Source: Archilochus colubris (taxonomy: Eukaryota; Chordata; Aves; Apodiformes; Trochilidae). From it: a DNA stretch of 64,000 nt. Under the pieces are notes generated by a model, which did no database searches, was not told where the DNA came from, and saw only the letters and a program-made list of their open reading frames with translations. Made by a program: the position numbers and the translations under genes. Below, piece after piece: positions 50,166-60,889 of the stretch (its first letter is position 1; each line of letters begins with the position of its first letter). The DNA lies in the NCBI GenBank assembly GCA_023079485.1, contig CM041097.1, forward strand, positions 15,861,658 to 15,925,657. The letters are read 5' to 3'.

Positions 50166-52882
50166 CTGGAAAAGACCTATTTCAGAGCCCAGATCTCCTG
50201 AGCGGAGAAGGAAAACTTCTGAAAAGGCAAAATTCTGCTCCTGCATTTACTTCTGTTGTACAGGAGTGGAAAACGCAGAAGGTTGAAGTCTCAGCCTCCC
50301 AGGACAGCAATGGGCAGGTAGGAAAGAAGCCCAGAGGGGACTTTAGGATGGCTTTGGGGCTGGTGTAAGGCAGTGATTCCTGCTGGTAGCATTAGGCTGG
50401 CACAGACAGGTGTCACACAGCCAGCTCCAGCCTAGCCAGTCCAACCCAGCAGTTTTGAGGACACCACCATAAGTAGTGAGGAAGCACAAGTGAGCAATGT
50501 GCATGGAAAAGCAAGGAGAAAAAACCCAGGAAGTTTAGTAGAGGAAGAGGAACGAAACTTGAGCTGACAAATCAAAACGTGCCCCTTGCTAGAGCTGACC
50601 TTGATTTCAAAAGAAACTCAAAAGAAACAAAAAAACCCCCACCAGATTTTCTGAAAGGCTGCAAAAAGAAAAAGAAGGCATGAAAGTTCAGAGTCAGCTC
50701 AGAGGCTTGGAGCAGCAGCCAGTGCTAGCATTTTAGATGTCATGTAACAACCCACTAAGCCCAGGAGGTCTTTGGATTTCTGTCACTAAATCAACAGCTT
50801 TTATTAGAGGAGGGGGTTTTGCCAGCACCTGGCCTTGTGCTCACAGACCCCCCCAGGCTCTTCCAGCCCAGGCTGCTCACACCTATTTTTTTTTGCCACT
50901 CCAGGGTCCTGGTTTGGGCCAGGAGTACTGTGCTGGTACTGTGCTCAGCTTTCAGCACACAGGAACCATCTGGGCCAACCTGATCCATAATAACCAGAGA
51001 TTATGTAGGTGCTCAGGTCTGAAAATCCCCAAGCAGAAAATCACCAGGCAAGGCTCACCTGGGAGGGCAAACACACAAGATACCTTGAACACAATGCCAG
51101 CATTGTCCTTCTGTTTTGCCTTCTAACCACCCAGTTCTAGAGAGCTTTATTAATAGAGGCTGAAACTTGAAGTCTCAAAGGCTCAATCCCACTAAAAACT
51201 TTCACCAAGGGAATTTACAGGAACTCACCCACTGCTTACACCATGGATCTTCACCTTCTGCAGGAGGAGCAACTCTCAGGGGTGTACCTTTTAAATTTAA
51301 CCCTTTAACAGCCTCCCTGAGGTGGGGGAGTAGCAATCAGACAGACAGACAGCTGCTGAGGACAGCAAACCCACCCTCCTGCCAGGTGGCAACTCTGCTT
51401 GAGCAAAGACAAAAGCATCCCTTCCAGGCACTGGGTTTCCCTGCCATTTATAACAGCTAAAATCACAGCAAGAGTCACTAAAATCCTTTTCCAAGGGAGA
51501 CCAAGCTGAACTTGACACATTTCCATAGACAGAGAATTGACCCATCCAAATAAAACCAAATCAGTTAACACCACCACACCAAGCAAGCTGAACAGAGAGT
51601 GAGAGACTCTGGTTATGGAAAGCAAAGGGTGTCTTGACACAAGTGAAATGGCAAACGTTTAAAAATACAAAGCCAGAGCTTATGCAATCCTCTATTTGAC
51701 ATCTGAAAATAAAAAGAAATTATACTGTTCTATTCTGTATATGTCTTAAGAGGAATAAAAATTTTAAGTGCTATCATTAGCCAAATAATAAGATATAGAG
51801 ATAGAAAGATTACTTTTTCAGAATAAAAGCACGTACATAAATATACCAGTACTACCCACTTGAAACTAAATTCTTATGCATTTGATTTCACCCACCAGTA
51901 ACAAAATACTGAATGGAAGAACACAGAATACAATAGATAAATTAGACATTTTTCTATTTTATAGAAAGGACAAAGTTATTAAAGGGTTCATTTTTACAAC
52001 TATTTGATGAATTGGTGTACACAGTGTTAGTCTTTGCATAATAATAATCAGGTACATGCACCACAGATGCTTTTGAGACCAGAAGTTTGGTACACAGTGT
52101 GCGACAACCCTGCATTAAGTTTTTCCACAGAATGCTTCTATTTCCAGTTTTAAAATACATAAAACAGAGTGTGACTTTTCTATTTACTGTGGTGAGGTAA
52201 ACATTTCTTTCTTCAAAGGTTTGTGCTGCCATGCACCTTCCCAAGGACTGCTAATGAGGGCCTTCTCCTTCATTCATACCTAGTGGCATATTTATTGCTG
52301 CTCTAATGGTCATACATTTTCCCTTGAGCAGTATGTAGAGAAAGGAATGGAGAAGAAAAAACCTACAGTAAAGAATGATAGCAGCCTATCTATACTGGTT
52401 GTGTCAAGAGCCAGAGATTAGTGCAGGTAATTTATTTGGAATGTAACAGTTTTAATGGAAATGCCAGGAAAAAATTATTTACGTTTCTCTAAGCAGAGCG
52501 TGGTATTGATTAGAGCTGCTTAAAAATCACAATTAAGAATTTACCAGACAAATTTTTATCTCTCTGCCCATTTACAAGATCAGATCATAATATCCACTCA
52601 TTTGTTCACTGTTCAAATTTATTGATGATTTTCAGCATGTAATTCCTGGGCTGAGTGAGATTTGTACCAAGTTCTTTAGTTACACAAACCATTTGGTATT
52701 GTCTTTTGTTCCCTGAATGAATGATTTCTGTAACTAATGGCTTCAGTTTTGCCTGTTACAAAAGAATATATAATCAAAATAATCTCAGTCAATATCTGGG
52801 CACTGAAACTGTTTTTTTTTTTCTTGTATATATTTTTACCAATGCCTGAGAAATCAAATACTTAAAAAATTAAAAAGGCTTT
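50166..52882. other. Distal 3' flank of SUCLG2, no gene recognised
   Basis: No coding sequence recognised. Minus-strand AATAAA words at 52618-52623, 52431-52436 and 52291-52296 could serve as distal poly-A signals for SUCLG2, so part of the right side may be 3' UTR in some transcripts. Frames at 51167-51640 on both strands overlap each other and look spurious. Confidence 0.45.
52420..52790. other. Candidate conserved block, enhancer or distal SUCLG2 3' UTR
   Basis: AT-rich, repeat-free sequence with ATTTACGTTTC, GTATTGATTAGAGC, AATTCCTGGG and CTGAATGAATGATTT words. It lies about 1.0-1.4 kb beyond the SUCLG2 stop codon and spans two minus-strand AATAAA signals, so conservation, if real, could reflect a distal 3' UTR or an enhancer. 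Based on texture only. Confidence 0.25.
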
Positions 52883-52894
52883 TTTAATTTTATT
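52883..52894 (-). terminator. SUCLG2: Candidate SUCLG2 polyadenylation signal
   Basis: Read on the minus strand, AATAAA (52894-52889) is followed at once by ATTAAA (52888-52883), about 935 bases after the stop codon. It is the first canonical signal downstream of the stop that I could find; a weaker GATAAA lies near 53520. No clear GU-rich element follows, so the real cleavage site could be at one of the more distal AATAAA words. Confidence 0.3.
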
Positions 52895-53826
52895 TTAAAT
52901 GAATCAGAGATAGTTTTTGAAAGTTAAATCAATTGAAGAATACTCTATGCTCCTGACAGAAAGCTGCTTCCTCTTCTCATTGTATTTTAAAACCTCACAG
53001 CAGTGACATACTTATGAAAAAGGTTATTTTAAAGTTAGCAGCTGTTTTCTTACTGTCAGGCACATCCTCCTAGAGCCCTCTGCATGACACTGTCACACCT
53101 AGAAATACTGCACCTCATTTCCAAAAACTAAAAAATAAAATGAATCACATTTCACAGGCTTAGAGGCACAGTATAAGAATGGAAGGTCCTTTCACTGCCA
53201 ACCACTCAATCCCTTTTCCTGTTGTGAGGTATACTTTGGCATCTACAAAACAAAATAATATTAAGGCAAAATGTGTGATTCCTCAGAAAGAAAATAAACA
53301 CTATTACATTATTGATTTGAATAAAAATATTCTAAGTTCAGTTGTTTACATTATTGTAAAAGTGCATAAAAATATAAACCCACTATTAGTTTGCTGACTC
53401 TTTACAATATTAAAAAATTAACAAAAATACTGTGAAATAGGTGAGCTACATCTGTTTGATTAAAGAATAATCCTGCTGATAGAAGTCAACTACTAACTCT
53501 TGTATCTTACCATGAATTTATCAGTGACAAATTTGGAAGGAACAATGAAAAAGGGCTTTGCAAAGTCTTAATTATTACAATTCTGAATAACAAATACAAT
53601 TCTGAATTACCAATATTATACAAACACAGACAAACCTTTCAAGAATGGAGCTGTAAAATTTCTTAAGACTAACTTGCCAGCCTAGGGCCCCAGTTTGCCA
53701 CGTGTCCCAAATCCAGTCCAACACTGAGGACTGCTTAGAAAAAAATGCACTAATCCTCTCTGAAGTAAGAACAGGAATGAGGTCTTGTGAAAGCCAGACA
53801 CTTCCCATCAGGATATCTCCAGGTTG
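52895..53826 (-). other. SUCLG2: Probable SUCLG2 3' UTR
   Basis: AT-rich sequence following the SUCLG2 stop on the minus strand, without splice sites or coding potential that I can support. The right boundary is firm (stop codon). The left boundary assumes use of the poly-A signal at 52883-52894. Confidence 0.45.
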
Positions 53827-53942
53827 TTACTTGTTGGCCACACTGGCCACTGCCTTCTTTGCTGCATCCTCAAGGTCATTTGCAGAGGTGATGGGGAGCC
53901 CACTCTCATCCAGGATACGCTGAGCCTCAAGAACATTTGTTC
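53827..53942 (-). CDS. SUCLG2: SUCLG2 last coding exon (C-terminus of GTP-specific succinyl-CoA ligase beta subunit)
   Basis: SUCLG2 with SUCLG1 forms the mitochondrial matrix enzyme that interconverts succinyl-CoA plus GDP and phosphate with succinate, CoA and GTP in the citric acid cycle. This exon supplies the last 37 residues and the TAA stop (53829-53827). It reads TNVLEAQRIL, then DESGLPITSA, NDLEDAAKKA and VASVANK. This matches the end of vertebrate SUCLG2, and the SGLPI...LEDAAKKAV part distinguishes it from the ATP-specific paralogue SUCLA2. The exon begins with two bases (GA) that complete the glycine codon of the previous exon. The acceptor is ...CTTCCCTAG, with a good branch-like GACTAAT about 25 bases upstream. 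No truncation or frameshift is seen. Confidence 0.97.
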
Positions 53943-54474
53943 CTAGGGAAGAACATTGGCTATAATTAGTCATTTACATTAATGAATAAATGAGCATTGT
54001 CCATTAAATCTCTATAAAAGTTGTTAATGCTTCAAACTACACATCAGTTCTTGGTTAAAAACTGATTCAGGGAGTGGTTTAGGTTGAGCTAAAAAGAAGG
54101 AACTGTTAATTTCAGTGACAATTTGGACAGACAGAGCAACCTGATAACAGCACTTGCATCCCCAGAAGGGGTTTTGTGTAGATTAAAAGGGTCAATCCAG
54201 CATCCAGAGTCAGGAGGGACATCCAGCAAGGGCTGGATAATGGGTCAGGGAACAGCCCTTTAAGGCACTCAGAAGATTTGACACATTTACTAAGAAGAGG
54301 ATTTAACACATTTACTGACAACAATCAGGTACAGCTGATCAGTCAGTGAACAGAAATCACCCATGTTAACTGAGAGCTGCAAAATGGACTATTTGGGTAA
54401 TCCTGAAATACAGAACTGGTTTTGAACTGCTCTTGAATACGGTTTGGGTTTTTTTTTTCATTTTTGTATAAAAA

Positions 54475-54605
54475 GTAAAACCAAAACCAAAATTCAAACA
54501 AAAAAAGCAGTGAAACAAAAAAAAAGCTAAAACCAAGCACCAAAACAAGCTAAAAACAACCACCAAACCCGAAACAAAAACCAAGCACCCAAAAAAGCAA
54601 AAAGA
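54475..54605. repeat. A/C-rich low-complexity tract
   Basis: Degenerate AAAACCA/CAAAACC repeats of about 130 bases, reading as T/G-rich in the sense direction of SUCLG2. Minus-strand open frames here (54343-54751) are phenylalanine/leucine-rich artefacts of the tract. Confidence 0.8.
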
Positions 54606-54677
54606 GATCTGGAAGTATTCAGCATGCCACCATTCCCCCTTGCTGTTCTGTTATCCTGCAGCAAGGGAGCCCATACA

Positions 54678-54713
54678 GTACAAGTACAAGTACAAGTACA
54701 AGTACAGTACAAG
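54678..54713. repeat. GTACAA hexanucleotide microsatellite
   Basis: Five to six units of GTACAA with one shortened unit (GTACA) near the right end. Intronic. On the minus strand it codes for the CTCTCTCT run of a spurious frame. Likely length-polymorphic. Confidence 0.88.
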
Positions 54714-55357
54714 TGCTTCATTTTGTACAGGAAGGACTCAAATTTAGTCAAGAGATTACATGCACAGTAAAGGAAAAAGAAAATTTAAAAAATATTTCCA
54801 GAAAGCATGTTTTTCACATGTATGGGACACATGCATCACCTCCCCATTTACTCTAGCACATTCCTGATGGAAAGCAAAAGCCACAAAACCTGTGAATTTT
54901 CCAGAGCTTTCTCTAGCAAAGCCAAGTGACAGTTTTGGTCACTGATATTCTCTGCATCCCAGGAGAACTTGGAGTCAGATATCCTGCTGAGGAAGGGGGC
55001 TCCACACTTTGGGATCACACCACTAGTTACAGACACAAGACTCTGAACTGATTCTCTCTAGGATCAATCCTACTCTTCTCCTCCACATCACATTTCTTGT
55101 TATTTGCCATGCCAAAATGCTTAATTACTTTGTAATTCATAGACCTAGCAAAATGATTTTTAATTATATTTAGAGCTATAAAGTAATTATATCCTTAATT
55201 ATTAACCAAGCAAGGAGCAGACTCTTTACTGTGCACTTTCCAGAATGTTCACTTTTAAAGGCTGATTGTGGCTTTTTGGCAGATTTTATAAAAAGCCTGA
55301 AATAACACAAAAGAAACTGAGAAATCCTAAAGTCTGTGTCCTCAGGATTCGCAGATA

Positions 55358-56130
55358 ATCATAGAATCATAGAATTAGCCGGGTTGGAAGGGACCTCAGA
55401 GATCATCTAGTCCAACCCTTGACCCACCGGTGCAGTTGCTAGACCATGGCACTGAGTGCCACATCCAGTCTTTTTTTAAATGTCTCCAGGGACGGAGAAT
55501 CTACCACCTCCCCGGGCAGTCCATTCCATAGCCTAATCACCCTCTCCGTGAAGAAATTCTTTCTAATATCTAACCTAAACCTCCCCTGGCACAACTTAAG
55601 ACTGTGTCCTCTTGTCTTGTTGAAGGTCATCTGTGAAAAGAGTCCAGTTCCCACCTCGCTACAGCCTCCTTTCAGGTAGTTGTAGACAGCAATGAGGTCT
55701 CCCCTGAGCCTCCTCTTCTTCAGGCTGAACAGCCCCAGCTCTCTCAGCCTCTCCTCATAGGGCCTGTGCTCGAGTCCCTTCACCAGCCTGGTTGCCCTCC
55801 TTTGGACCTGTTCCAGGACCTCTACATCCTTCTTAAACTGAGGGGCCCAGAACTGGACACAGGACTCGAGGTGTGGCCTCACCAGCGCTGAGTACAGGGG
55901 CAGAATCACCTCCCTGGACCTGCTGGTGATGCTGTTTCTGATACAGGCCAGGATGCCATTGGCCTTCTTGGCCACCTGGGCACACTGCTGGCTCATGTTC
56001 AGCTTCTTGTCGATCCAGACTCCCAGGTCCCTTTCTGCCTGGCTGCTCACAGCCACTCTGTCCCCAGCCTGTAGTGCTGCATGGGGTTGTTGTGGCCAAA
56101 GTGCAGGACCCGGCACTTGGCCTTGTTGAA
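55358..56130 (-). mobile_element. CR1 LINE, 773-bp 5'-truncated copy with open ORF2 tail
   Basis: The longest CR1 in the window, inserted in the last SUCLG2 intron in the same orientation as the gene. The minus-strand frame (55439-56116, 225 codons) is uninterrupted through the C-terminal region of ORF2 downstream of the reverse transcriptase core: [20 protein letters not shown], then the [10 protein letters not shown] segment, [20 protein letters not shown] and the terminal LDVALSAMV. The 3' tail is ATTCTATGATTCTATGATTA at the left end. The 5' break near 56130 is abrupt after GTTGAA. An open frame this long with little decay suggests a comparatively young insertion. It lacks the endonuclease and polymerase domains, so it is immobile. 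Confidence 0.97.
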
Positions 56131-57776
56131 TACAGGATGCTGCTAATGCATTAGGAAGGTTTTTTTTTTTGCTCTGTTAAGTTCCTCACATTTGTATAGC
56201 AATTCCCATCAAGTCTTGAAAGTTTTATCTCTTCTTATTTACCTCTTATTATTTATCTCTTATTGTGTGATAAACATTTAAAGCAGTCAAGATTGTCCTC
56301 ATATCAAATAGGATTTACAGGGCACAGTGTTGTGAGGAGAAAAAAACTGGAAAGAGGGAAAAAACTTCCTGGACATTTTCCTACAGATAAAAATATTATG
56401 TTGCTTGTGAGAGTCACATATTTAAAACTTTGCTCTTCACTAAGTGAACAATATTAATTTACTAACAGGTCAGAGTGGGAACAATGCATTGGTTCTGTTC
56501 TGTGGTGCATTGATTGCTCTACACACCACTTGTCTAACATGCATTACAAAATCAATACAGAACAGAGTCCACTAAGAAAGAAGTGGGGACTTTATGCAGA
56601 CAAATGAAAATATAAAAGGTGAAAAAAATCTTACTCTAGGCAAAAGAATAAGGTTACAGTTTGTACTTATTCAATAAATGCTGTTTTTTATGCAAGCCAC
56701 ACAACAAAACATGCTTTCCAGCAAGCATTTAATTTGCCATAATTTCAATTTTTTTTAATGTCAGCTTTTTATCCCATTGTGATAGGTATTTTAGTTCCAT
56801 GGAGAATACAGAAATTCTAATGTGATCCTGCAGAAAGCAGAAGTAAGAGTTTTAAAAGTAAACATTCAGAAAACCCTGGAAAGATTTAAAAATCTACAAA
56901 GGGCATCATCCTATTGCAGCAGCCATTTAAATGAACAAATAAATAATCCCACTCTTCTAACATTAACCTCCTGCCACTGGATGGTGTCAGAGAACTGTAA
57001 ACAGAATCCCACACACAGGCCATCAAAATAACCTGCCCTTTCCCTACACTTCAGCCAACTCAGAAATGGTCAGAATTCCCAGGACTGAAGGCTACATGGC
57101 TTTTGTTACTAGGGTTTGTTTTTTATTTGGTATTTTTCTGGGTATTTTTCTTTTGTTAGTTTGCTTTTTTTAAATTTAACTCCAATAAGGGAATTGCTTT
57201 CAGATGAAAAAAAAACATAAAAAAGACATTTTTTCCCTTCTGACACATATTACTGTCAATGACAGTCAATTGCAAAACAGGAAAGATGCAATTTTATCAG
57301 CAGATACTTTCAGGTTTTTTAATCTAAATATCCTACTCCTGAAACCTGGGTTCAGAAACAAGGTCTCTATCTGCCTGTGTGGAATTGCTCATATTTACAC
57401 TTCTATTGCTTTGAAATCTCTGCTTTCACTAGCAAAGCAAATCTATTCAACTTATTGCCTTCAAATCCTAGTAATAAATATTCCACCTAAGTATGGTTCT
57501 ATAAATTGTAAGATTATACCAGCACACATTGTCACAAATGAGTCCAGAGGACTACCTAGGTTGAACAAAAAAGAACCAGATGAAAAATCCCCAATCTCTG
57601 ATAGGATTTTGATAATATTCATTTATTCACTTGCCCTGGCATAAAACCATAAGGAAGAGGTTAAGTTGCCACTGATGCTGATGGCTGGAGAGGATGCAAG
57701 ACACTGGAACATCATTTTTTTTCAGGTAAATAAGACATAAGGGTAGAAGACATTGGGTACATCCTAAGAAAGAGAG

Positions 57777-58039
57777 AATCATAGAATCATAGAATTGGCT
57801 TGGTTGGAAGGGACCTCTGAGATCATCGAGTCCAACCCTTGAACCACCGTTGCGGTTGCTAGACCATGGCACTGAGTGCCACATCCAGTCTCTTTTTAAA
57901 TATCTCCAGGGATGGAGAATCCACTACTTCCCTGGGCAGCCCATTCCAATGCTTGATCACTCTCTCTGTAAAGAAATTCTTTCTAATATCTAATCTAAAC
58001 TTCCCCTGGCACAACTTGAGACCCTGCCCTCTTGTCTTG
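57777..58039 (-). mobile_element. CR1 LINE, 263-bp 5'-truncated copy
   Basis: A second intronic CR1 in SUCLG2-sense orientation. It keeps only the 3' end: tail units GAATCATAGAATCATAG, the GGTTGGAAGGGACCTCTGAG block, the ORF2 stop region and about 60 codons of the ORF2 tail, then breaks off inside CTCTTGTCTTG near 58039. It is closest to the copy at 8166-8649 (shared ACCACCGTTGCGGTTGCTAG and CACTACTTCCCTGGGCAGC), less close to 55358-56130. The plus-strand frame over it (57866-58054) is antisense noise. Confidence 0.97.
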
Positions 58040-60435
58040 AGAGGATTATCATAAAAACTAAATCTGCTCTATCCAAAACATTCTGCTATGAGAGAAGTCT
58101 TTAGCTGAAAGAGAAAGAATGTAAAATTTCTAGCATAGGACAAGAACATCTAATTCCCAATTCTTCTTTATTCTTTCCTCTTTTCATCTAACTCTGAGCC
58201 ACATAAATGAGAAACAAGGCTTGGCTTCTATTCAGCATTCCTAGTTAGTTTTCCCAAAACCTATTTGAAGAATTTTACATTTTAAAGGAGAATAAAATGC
58301 TGCATAAACCAGTTTTCTACATCTGTACAAGAGAAAATCTGGAATATGTGGTTTCTACATTTCTCCAAGAGTTTTTTAACAATAATCCTGTGTCTCAGCT
58401 GGTGAGTTCTTTTCTGATAAGGCAAGTAAACACATGTAATTATAAAGTTACCATTTTCAAAGAGGAGAATAATCCTTCCTTTATCCACTGGTAAAACAGC
58501 TTGTAATTATTATACAACTGAGAACAAAGATTTGTCCACAGAATCCTGCTAAATCAAGACAGATTTGACTGATTAAAACTCGAGTCACCAAGACATTTGT
58601 AATACAGTGCATGTGGGCAAAGAGACTTTTCAGTGCAGGTCACAAATCTGTTAGATTTCTGGGAATAAATCATGAACCTTCTGTTGGGAAAATGTTTAAA
58701 ATGGAAATCCAAAAAAAGTGCTTGTCCCTTTTTCTCAGTTTGAAGTGTAAAATGTTATTGATGATGTTTTAAAAAGTCTTGAGTAACCTTATTACTTCCA
58801 CAGTACTCATTATTAATTAAAAAACCTGAAATGTTTGGATAACCTGCTGTGATTTCAAAGAAGAATGAAGATGATTAAGGAATTAGAGGGACTGATTTCT
58901 GAGAGAAGACTGAGAGAACCAGATGTATGTGTATATATATTTCTTGTTATTAAGGAGGCAGAGAAAGCAGGAGTTACAAGCAGTTTTTAAGTACAACACC
59001 TGGAGGCTTTAAACATCACATCTCTCTGTTTAGGATGAATTGATGGGTGTCACCAGGAATAAGAGAAGGAATGAAAAAGCATTTGAGATAAACATTATGC
59101 CAAAAGGAGTGGGAAGATGATGGAGAAAAGATGTTTGCATTAAAATCTGCGTTAGATGTTCTGAAGATTCAGTTTCAGCATCTCTGGGTGAAGCAGGACA
59201 CAAAAAGGCTGCAGGCATAAGAGGAACAGGCACCTTGCAGTCCCCTCTGCAGGGTTTTGGGCAGCCCCCAAGCAGCTCTCCTGCCCCACATCTGCTCCAG
59301 ACAAATTCCACCTGCAGCAGCACCAGGACTCTCCTCACTCAGCCCAGCTTTGCCTCTTGGAATCTCTCAGAAATCACATTAAAAAAAAAAATAATTCACT
59401 ATCACTAAAGTATCAAAAGCACTGGAGAAAGGCCCAGAAAACCCAGTGGCAGACCTTGCAGACTGCAGTTGCAAATGAGTGAGTTGATTTTCTTGTTTCT
59501 CTTATACTGGTCTCATAGAATGTGTAAGAAGCAAGTTGCAACTATTTCCTGGTTTATAAGGAAAACTAAAAGCTTTCCAGTATCTTCACTTTAAAAAGAA
59601 CAGTTACAATAGATGAGAAAGTCTTTCCATTTTGATAAACTGTTTTCCAGCTATGACAGATTGGAAATTCTTTTTGCAGTGACAAAAAAAGCTAAACCAA
59701 CATTGCCTGGAGCTTATAAACAACGAGAGTTTATATTATGAAACTTCCCTGATTCTAACCAACACCCATCAGCTTCTCATTCATCCATCTTAAACTATCT
59801 CCCTACTCTCTTCAGTTGTTCAGTGGTTCTCCATCATCCCAAGAAAATTTTCACTATTTGTTTCTAAAATCCATTTTATATTATTCAGATTTCCCTGCAC
59901 TTCCTACATCAAACAAGCTTCCCACGTTAAACCAGGAATGCACTTTGGGAAGCATCCAAGCCCTGCTGTGAAACTTTTCCAGGACACAATTGTCACAGGT
60001 TGTGGTATCCAACCCCTGGCATGTCCTGTGTGTCACCTGTAATGGGAACAGGAGAGGAGAGAGGGGAAAGCCCTTCAGGGGTATCCTGCATTTTCATGAG
60101 TCCAGATGACTTTAGTTTTTGAAAAGGAGAAACTCCAGAATAGGTAGAACCAAAAAAAAAGTAACTGCCAAAGGGTGCTCTTCCTCACCTCTCTGTTATT
60201 TTTGTGTTTCCAATTTAACAATGCTGGATTTACCTAAAAATATATATAAATATTCCTTACCATTACTAAATCTTCTGGTTTTGTACTGGATTTTAGCTGG
60301 ATTCAATATTTGGGCAGACAAATCTGTTACAGTATTCTCTCACAAATACTGTTTCTAAAATCTCTTTAAATTTTTATATTCTAGTAAAATTAAGAAAACT
60401 ACGTGGAATTGCATTCAGTAAAAAAACAACCTCAA

Positions 60436-60460
60436 ACCAAACCAACCAACCAACCAACCA
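60436..60460. repeat. CCAA tetranucleotide microsatellite
   Basis: Five to six AACC/CCAA units within a wider A/C-rich stretch (60420-60478). Intronic, about 310 bases downstream of the penultimate exon in the sense of the gene. Confidence 0.85.
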
Positions 60461-60768
60461 AAGAAAAACCCCAAACCATTTGGAAAAGAAATTCCTTCCA
60501 GTAAACAGAAACTTGCATCAAAATATTTGCACTGCAAATCTTACAAGCAAATCCATAATGTTTTCACTGCAAAAATTCATTGCTTTGAGTACCCCCAGAT
60601 GTACAGAAATATATAAGTTTACTGACTTTAGGTCATGCTATGGCCAAAGAATTGGATATACTCTGATTCTGTGGGATTAATCTATTTAGAGTTCCCAGAC
60701 AGAGGACAGCCAAAGTGAATCACTCTGCACCTGAGGGATGTTTTTTTTCTGAAACCAGAGGCACTCAC

Positions 60769-60889
60769 CTTCCAGTCTGACCACCAGTGGTACCTTCAGC
60801 TCAAGCTCTCTGCAGGCCTTGGTAATACCATTGGCCACAATGGCACAGTTAACAATCCCACCAAAAATGTTTACAAGTATTGCTTCAAC
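60769..60889 (-). CDS. SUCLG2: SUCLG2 penultimate coding exon
   Basis: A 121-bp exon encoding [20 protein letters not shown], then [17 protein letters not shown] and RLE, plus the first base of the next glycine codon. The [10 protein letters not shown](N/R)C segment is a signature of succinyl-CoA ligase beta subunits from bacteria (SucC) to vertebrates; it lies in the C-terminal ligase/CoA-binding domain that contacts the alpha subunit. [11 protein letters not shown] continues directly into the exon at 53942 once spliced, and the junction is in frame. The acceptor is CTTTCCTGCAG and the donor GAAG|GTGAGT. This fits vertebrate SUCLG2 residue for residue over most of its length. No anomaly seen. 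Confidence 0.97.

Larger units (their letters stand above)
53943..60768 (-). other. SUCLG2: SUCLG2 last intron (6,826 bp)
   Basis: Donor GAAG|GTGAGT at the 60769/60768 junction and acceptor CTAG at 53943. The intron is phase 1, since the upstream exon ends with one extra base and the downstream exon starts with two. It carries two CR1 copies in gene-sense orientation and several simple repeats. I see no further exon in it; the frame 57204-57644 plus (146 codons) has no recognisable domain. Confidence 0.9.

Noticed and set aside
54343..54751. Minus-strand frames predicting hydrophobic proteins (VFSLFWCLVLAFFLF type)
   Set aside because: They are a translation of the A/C-rich low-complexity tract and the GTACAA microsatellite inside a SUCLG2 intron.
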